From: Cyclostephanos tholiformis
Taxonomy: Eukaryota > Bacillariophyta > Thalassiosirophyceae > Thalassiosirales > Thalassiosiraceae
Assembly (NCBI GenBank): GCA_036939975.1
Contig: JALLPB010002230.1
Coordinates: 1-10,959 of the forward strand
Length of the DNA stretch: 10,959 nt
Direction of reading: 5' to 3'
Part shown: positions 7,473 to 10,959 of the stretch, in pieces
Numbering within the stretch: position 1 is the stretch's first letter
How the letters are laid out: each line of letters opens with the position of its first letter
Notes under the pieces: model-generated
What the model saw: the letters and a program-made list of their open reading frames with translations, nothing else
The model's database searches: none
What the model was told of the DNA's origin: nothing
Program-made: the position numbers and the translations under genes

Positions 7473-7700
7473 GGTGGAATGTCATGCAGGACTAAGATCA
7501 TATGTAGATAAGTACCTATGTAAGTACCAAGGTTATGTGATTTTGTGCTTTTGTGCATGCAATACTGTTAATGTAACAGTTTCTTTGCCGCCCCAAATGA
7601 TAGCAAAATGACCCCCCGACTTGTTCCACCACATTCGCACGCCCTCCTTGATAATCAACATATTGCAAATGCATAATATCAGTTGGTTGTTGCATTTTCC
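7473..7700 (-). repeat. 5' LTR of the copia element
   Basis: This copy aligns with 1-267 and lacks the 40-nt block. By eye I count about 11 substitutions in roughly 225 aligned bases. If TG...CA ends apply, the LTR is 7475-7694, but matching extends a few bases beyond on both sides. The palindrome CTGTTA-ATG-TAACAG is at 7565-7579. In the coding direction it should carry the promoter; no convincing TATA box is picked out. Confidence 0.9.
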
Positions 7701-7978
7701 AATGAAATGACGGCCATCAAAGGCCAAGACCCTCCCTCTCATTCTCTTTTTTGATGGGTTGCCGTTTAGGCGCCCCAAGCGCCCCCCCCAGCATGAAAAC
7801 AACCAAAGTGAGTGTACCTGCCATCGCCCACGATGTGGAGAGGAGGCAAATTGTGCTTTAACAGGCAGAAGACAGCCATGTGGGGCAGTAGAAGCCATGT
7901 AGGACACATTGCCTGGTGGCCATCTTGTTGGTTGTTGTGTGTGTTGTTTAGTTATATGTAAACAATTTAAAAAGCAGT
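7701..7978. other. Flank of the copia element, nothing firm
   Basis: About 280 bp, GC-richer than its right-hand neighbour, with a C8 run near 7785. A minus-strand frame is open from an ATG at 7905-7907 into the LTR, and another minus frame reads LPPLHIVGDGRYTHFGCF in passing. Neither is long enough or well enough recognised to call a gene. It may be host sequence or an older repeat hit by the copia element. Confidence 0.4.
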
Positions 7979-8142
7979 TGCCTGATTGACTAGTTTTTGC
8001 CTGATTGACTAGATGCCTGAAAAGTTTGCCTGAATGACTAGTTGCAATATTTATTCCTATGTGAAATTTGCCTGATTGACTAGTTGCCTGAAAAGTTTGC
8101 CTGATTGACTAGTTTTTGCCTGATTGACTAGTTGCCTGAATT
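7979..8142 (+). repeat. Minisatellite of TGCCTGATTGACTAG
   Basis: The 15-mer occurs at 7979-7993, 7998-8012, 8027-8041 (one mismatch), 8069-8083, 8098-8112 and 8117-8131. Shortened copies TGCCTGAA(AAG) occur at about 8014, 8085 and 8133. Spacings are 19, 29, 42, 29 and 19. A 26-bp unrelated spacer at 8042-8067 splits the array into two similar blocks. Confidence 0.92.
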
Positions 8143-8287
8143 AAAAAAAATTACACACTACTAGTTAAAACTCAACTGTATTGCGAACTTTTGGAGGGAA
8201 CAGTTCATACAAATCCTGCTACATAATATTAATACCATACCATATGAATAAAGGAAATGACTAGAGGTTGATCTTGCTACAAGATTG

Positions 8288-8398
8288 TGCGAGACGGGTG
8301 AGTGGGTTTTCTCACGAGATTCCACTCTCGTCTCGCAGGCCTGTTCTCGCGAGAAATTAGAGAAAAAGTACCTACTTGTACGTACGTGCAAGTAGGTA
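8288..8398. repeat. Cluster of four palindromes/inverted repeats
   Basis: In order: TGCGAGACG at 8288-8296 pairs with CGTCTCGCA at 8329-8337, with GTGAG/CTCAC nested inside; CAGGCCTG at 8336-8343; TTCTCGCGAGAA at 8344-8355; and a 30-bp near-perfect palindrome at 8369-8398 with TACCTACTTG/CAAGTAGGTA arms around TACGTACGTG (one mismatched pair). No ORF or known RNA fits the stretch. Confidence 0.88.
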
Positions 8399-8876
8399 TG
8401 TATGTATGAAGGATGAGTTGATACTCTTATTTACTCTACTTACTACTCATAATTTACTACTGTACTGGTTGGGGCTTAAGGAACATATAATGTTTTAGGA
8501 TTTGACAGCTAAATCATTTGTATGTTAAGTGTCTGTCCATGATCCATTAGCAAGATTGGAGGCCTGAAACAAGGGCTATGCTAACTTTCATGAGTCAACC
8601 CAAGCAAATAATAAATGCTATATTTTGTGCTGAATCCAGTAGTTGCATCAGGGGTTTCTATAAATGGCACCATGTCATTGCAATTTAAGTTATTCTAGTT
8701 TTTCTGTATCTAATAGTCTAGTGTCTGAGCCTTACGCCCCGATGATCCTTATGCCCCGACCAGTACGGTATTCTATCGTACTATTACACTACCATTACAT
8801 ATGGTAAGGGGATAGTTACATGGCATGGAGCAGAATCAACACAATTGTGTGGTTTATTAGATTAACTTAACACACT
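8399..8876. other. Non-coding stretch with a short direct repeat and hairpin
   Basis: No gene recognised in about 480 bp. Two details: CCTTACGCCCCGA at 8730-8742 and CCTTATGCCCCGA at 8747-8759 form a 17-bp-period direct repeat; and AGTACGGTA/TATCGTACT at 8762-8782 form a 9-bp inverted repeat (one mismatch) around TTC. Confidence 0.6.
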
Positions 8877-9146
8877 CCAATCAACCGAATGACCAACCGA
8901 ATGACCAAGCAACTGACCAAACGACAAATGACCAAACAACCAAACGAGCAAACGACCGAACGACCAAACAACCAAATGACCAACTGAACAACCTAACAAC
9001 TGACTGACCAGCCGTACCACTGAACAACCAACCCACCAAACAACCGACCGACCGAATGACAAAACGACTGAACAACCGGACAACTTAACAACCAACCCAC
9101 CAACCAATCAACCGACCGACCAACTGACCAACCAACCAACAAATCA
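8877..9146. repeat. A/C-rich degenerate tetranucleotide tract
   Basis: About 270 bp built from ACCA, ACCG, AACG, AACT and AATG-type 4-mers, nearly free of T on the plus strand. The minus strand is therefore TTGG/TCGG-like with GG about every four bases, enough to suggest weak G-quadruplex capacity. The open minus-strand frame across it is a by-product of the repeat. Confidence 0.9.
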
Positions 9147-9147
9147 G

Positions 9148-9291
9148 GAGTGCTTCACAAATCAATATTTATATATATATAAAGTGTTTCTGCACCTGGA
9201 TAAGCTGTGGATTGGTATATGGCACCACCCTTAGCCTGGTACCCCCCTGAGTTTGGGGTCAATTTTCAGGAATTTGCACGTAGGGACCGAC
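9148..9291 (+). repeat. 143-bp repeat, copy 1
   Basis: It begins GAGTGCTTCACAAAT, has an (AT)n core, then CTGTGGATTGGTATATGG, CACCACCCTTAGCCTGG and TACCCCCCTGAG, and ends TAGGGACCGAC. It matches copy 2 (9337-9479) at roughly 85-88% by eye. A 45-bp spacer between the copies contains the small hairpin GATGT-GGTT-ACATC. Confidence 0.92.
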
Positions 9292-9336
9292 CTATCTGAT
9301 GTGGTTACATCATGGTTGAGCCCCAAACCCTACTTA

Positions 9337-9479
9337 GAGTGCTTCACAAATTCATATCATATATATATATAGTATTTCTGCACCTTGATAAGCTGTGAAT
9401 GGGTATATGGCACCACCCTTAGCCTGATACCCCCCTGAGTTTAGGGTGAATTTTCAGGAATGTTGGGGTAGGGACCGGC
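9337..9479 (+). repeat. 143-bp repeat, copy 2
   Basis: Same order of blocks as copy 1, starting GAGTGCTTCACAAAT and ending TAGGGACCGGC, directly before the GAT/GAC trinucleotide tract. The spacer seen after copy 1 is absent here. Confidence 0.92.
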
Positions 9480-9566
9480 GACAATGACAATGATGATGAA
9501 GATGATGATGAAGATGACAATGACAATGAAGATGAAGATGATAATGAAGATGAAGATGACGAGTTG
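9480..9566. repeat. Imperfect GAT/GAC/GAA/AAT trinucleotide tract
   Basis: Read on the plus strand in one frame it gives only Asp, Asn and Glu codons, then GAG TTG TGA. There is no ATG and a stop lies about 11 codons upstream, so it is low-complexity DNA rather than a gene. The minus-strand reading is a serine run. Confidence 0.85.
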
Positions 9567-9633
9567 TGAGTAATAATACTAGTACTATTCTTAAATACTG
9601 TACTGTACACCTTAACATATTTTTTATGCAAAA

Positions 9634-10959
9634 TCACTCAAAAGTAAAATTATCATCATCATTCTGTCCAAGATCAGTTGGATTTGCAACAACAACAACA
9701 ACATCATCCTGTCCAACATCAGTAGGATATCCATCTTTGTCAAGATCATTTACAGGAAGAGGAAGGTAACATTCTGGCAATTTCACATTTGGGTTCAAAG
9801 TGTTTCAATGCTCTTGGATTAGTTCCGAATTCTCCTGAGCAAACATCATCCTTGCTATTACCTCAGGGTTTATATGAGAGCACTTTGCTCTGATAACCCT
9901 TGCAGCTCTAGACCAAACTCTTTCTGATGGCACCAAAGTAGCAGGGATGGTCAAAAATTCTTTGGCTAGATGTGCCAGCTCAGGAAACTGGCTCTTGTTG
10001 ACTACCCAGTATTTTAGTGCATCATTAAATTGTCCATTCTCTATCATTTTCATTTCTGGACTCCCTTTGTATGCATTGAGCTGATGCCTACATCTGATTT
10101 GAATAAGCTTCTCAGTAGTGCTTGTATCAGCAACAGTTCTCCCCTCATCTTCTTCGTTGGTGCGATCAAACAAATCATGAAAAAGAAAACCAATTTCACA
10201 ACTTCTGTTAAACCCAACAGTAGGTTCCTCCATATGATTAGTCTCATTTGTGTCACCATCACGATTATTGTCATTGTTACTCTTCTCTAAGGCCACATCA
10301 ATCATATGCTTAAGTATCATCTCACGCAAATCCATGTACTGATTATCCACCATAATCTTATGCTTTAGCCTCTTTTGTATGCGTGGATCAAGAAATGCTG
10401 CAATGAAAAAATAAGGATGAACACCTGTATAACGATTGCATAGTCCAGTCTCAGGTCTGCGGGTGAACTTTACTTTTCCTTCATTGTCAGCGGGAGGGTT
10501 GTAGCGGCTATCAAAGTCTTCAAGCAAGGTTGCAGCTAAGATCTTCACGGGCTCTCGAGCATCGTTACTTCTGAGAATGTCAACACAATGCTCACTTATC
10601 ACATATATTGCCAATACAACCAATGATCCGGTTGGATAATTCTCCCCTTCCAAGATTCTCTGCCAACCAGCAATCATTGCCAAAATTATCTCGATTTGTT
10701 CTAGCACAAGCCATTGTGTGTCATCCAGTATTTCACATTTAATCTCATGGGCAGCAGATAAACACACCAACGCTGGCTTCAGGAATTGCAAGCGCTTCAG
10801 CATGCGATAAGATGACTTTTCCACTGTACTGGGGTAGTGCGCTCTCAGTCTGGAATTTGAGAAGTTTTGCAGTTTGCTGGGTGGATTTGTTAAAGAATTC
10901 AACAATTTTCCTAGCTTTAGACATGGCATTATTTGTTCCTGGAATATTTTTATCTAACA
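9634..10959 (-). pseudogene. hAT-family transposase, C-terminal half, with breaks
   Basis: hAT transposases cut and paste their element as a dimer. The main frame runs from about 10820 to TGA at 9805-9807. It reads YRMLKRLQFLKPALVCLSA, then LLEDFDSRYNPPADNEGKV, then PYFFIAAFLDPRIQKRLKHK (the usual FLDPR-type block), and near the end DALKYWVVNKSQFPELAHLA and IPATLVPSERVWSRAARVI, the hAT dimerisation domain. Upstream, 10959-10820 continues in another frame as DKNIPGTNNAMSKARKIVEF and FFNKSTQQTAKLLKFQ, ending YSGKVI; the TRW-type segment expected before YRMLK is missing. After TGA 9805 the same frame stays open 56 codons to TGA 9634-9636, ending in an acidic tail. The N-terminus lies beyond the window. 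Confidence 0.9.
9658..9728. repeat. 26-bp repeat pair in the hAT tail
   Basis: 9658-9683 and 9703-9728 match except for about three bases, period 45, separated by a CAA/AAC run. On the minus strand they encode PTDVGQDD and PTDLGQND, with five Val codons between. Confidence 0.85.

Larger units (their letters stand above)
1..7700 (-). mobile_element. Degraded Ty1/copia LTR retrotransposon
   Basis: Direct repeats at 1-267 and 7473-7700 bound an interior that reads, on the minus strand, in the copia order Gag, protease, integrase, reverse transcriptase, RNase H. That order (integrase before reverse transcriptase) separates copia from gypsy elements. The interior has many in-frame stops and at least eight frame changes, so it cannot encode a working polyprotein. 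A second transposon sits at 2000-3271; without it the element would be about 6.4 kb. The left end touches the window edge, so its target-site duplication cannot be checked. The Gag and linker wording resembles diatom/stramenopile copia families as I remember them; the family name is not assigned. Confidence 0.93.

Noticed and set aside
7451..7474. Primer-binding site for a half-tRNA ending at a CAU anticodon
   Set aside because: TTTCATGG looks faintly like an anticodon loop, but the flanks do not match a Met tRNA I know, so no primer is assigned.
7533..7907. 124-codon minus-strand ORF running into the 5' LTR
   Set aside because: Half of it is LTR sequence, and the other half has no motif I can defend. 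A competing frame looks equally protein-like, so no gene is called.
7979..8142. CRISPR-like array of a 15-bp repeat
   Set aside because: Repeats are too short, spacers are 4-40 bp and partly made of truncated repeats, and the surroundings are eukaryotic transposons with no cas-like gene.
8288..8337. tRNA or tRNA-like gene
   Set aside because: The paired arms are only about 50 bp apart end to end, with no T-loop motif (GGTTCRA) or anticodon arm of the right size.
8862..9107. Minus-strand open frame of about 80 codons
   Set aside because: It lies inside the tetranucleotide tract and gives a periodic Val/Gly/Ser/Trp text; it is open only because the repeat lacks stop words in that frame.
9468..9484. 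TAGGGACCGGC as the hAT terminal inverted repeat
   Set aside because: hAT ends often start TAGGG or CAGGG, but the partner end is outside the window, no 8-bp duplication can be tested, and the same word ends the other 143-bp copy.
9419..9637. Serine-rich minus-strand ORF
   Set aside because: It is the complement of the GAT/GAC trinucleotide tract plus part of the 143-bp repeat; no motif supports a protein.

Overview
The window is eukaryotic repeat territory with no intact host gene. The copia Gag/Pol wording (a HWC...H...C Gag knuckle, a VDNHAS protease site, an MRNPIAFHAEM linker motif) matches my memory of copia elements from diatoms and related stramenopile algae. GT...AG splice signals fit a eukaryote. 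I infer a microalga, probably a diatom, at moderate confidence; this is family recognition, not a database result.

Layout. (1) Bases 1-7700 are one decayed Ty1/copia LTR retrotransposon on the minus strand: 5' LTR at 7473-7700, leader, gag, protease, integrase, reverse transcriptase, RNase H, and 3' LTR at 1-267 (possibly to 277), cut by the window start. Stops and frameshifts break it throughout, and all three integrase catalytic residues appear replaced. (2) Nested in its pol gene, between integrase and reverse transcriptase, is a 1272-bp DNA element (2000-3271) with perfect 15-bp terminal inverted repeats and a 3-bp AGG/AGG target duplication. Removing it with one duplication restores the reading frame of the pol linker exactly. 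Inside it is a GC-richer stretch on the minus strand that reads as a small spliced gene (ATG at 2753, two introns with GTAAGT and GTGAGT donors, stop at 2382) preceded by a short overlapping uORF, plus a strong 69-nt hairpin. This is the most interesting object here. (3) Bases 7701-9480 are non-coding and repeat-rich: a minisatellite of a 15-mer, a run of palindromes, an A/C-only tract of about 270 bp, and two copies of a 143-bp repeat. (4) Bases 9634-10959 carry the C-terminal half of a hAT transposase on the minus strand, with a probable small deletion/frameshift near 10815 and an in-frame TGA at 9805 that cuts off an acidic tail.

How it fits together: three classes of mobile element share about 11 kb. 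The order of events is readable for two of them: the copia element landed first, and the TIR element then jumped into it. The copia copy is inactive and its damage is rich in C-to-T type changes. No functional cooperation between the elements is implied.
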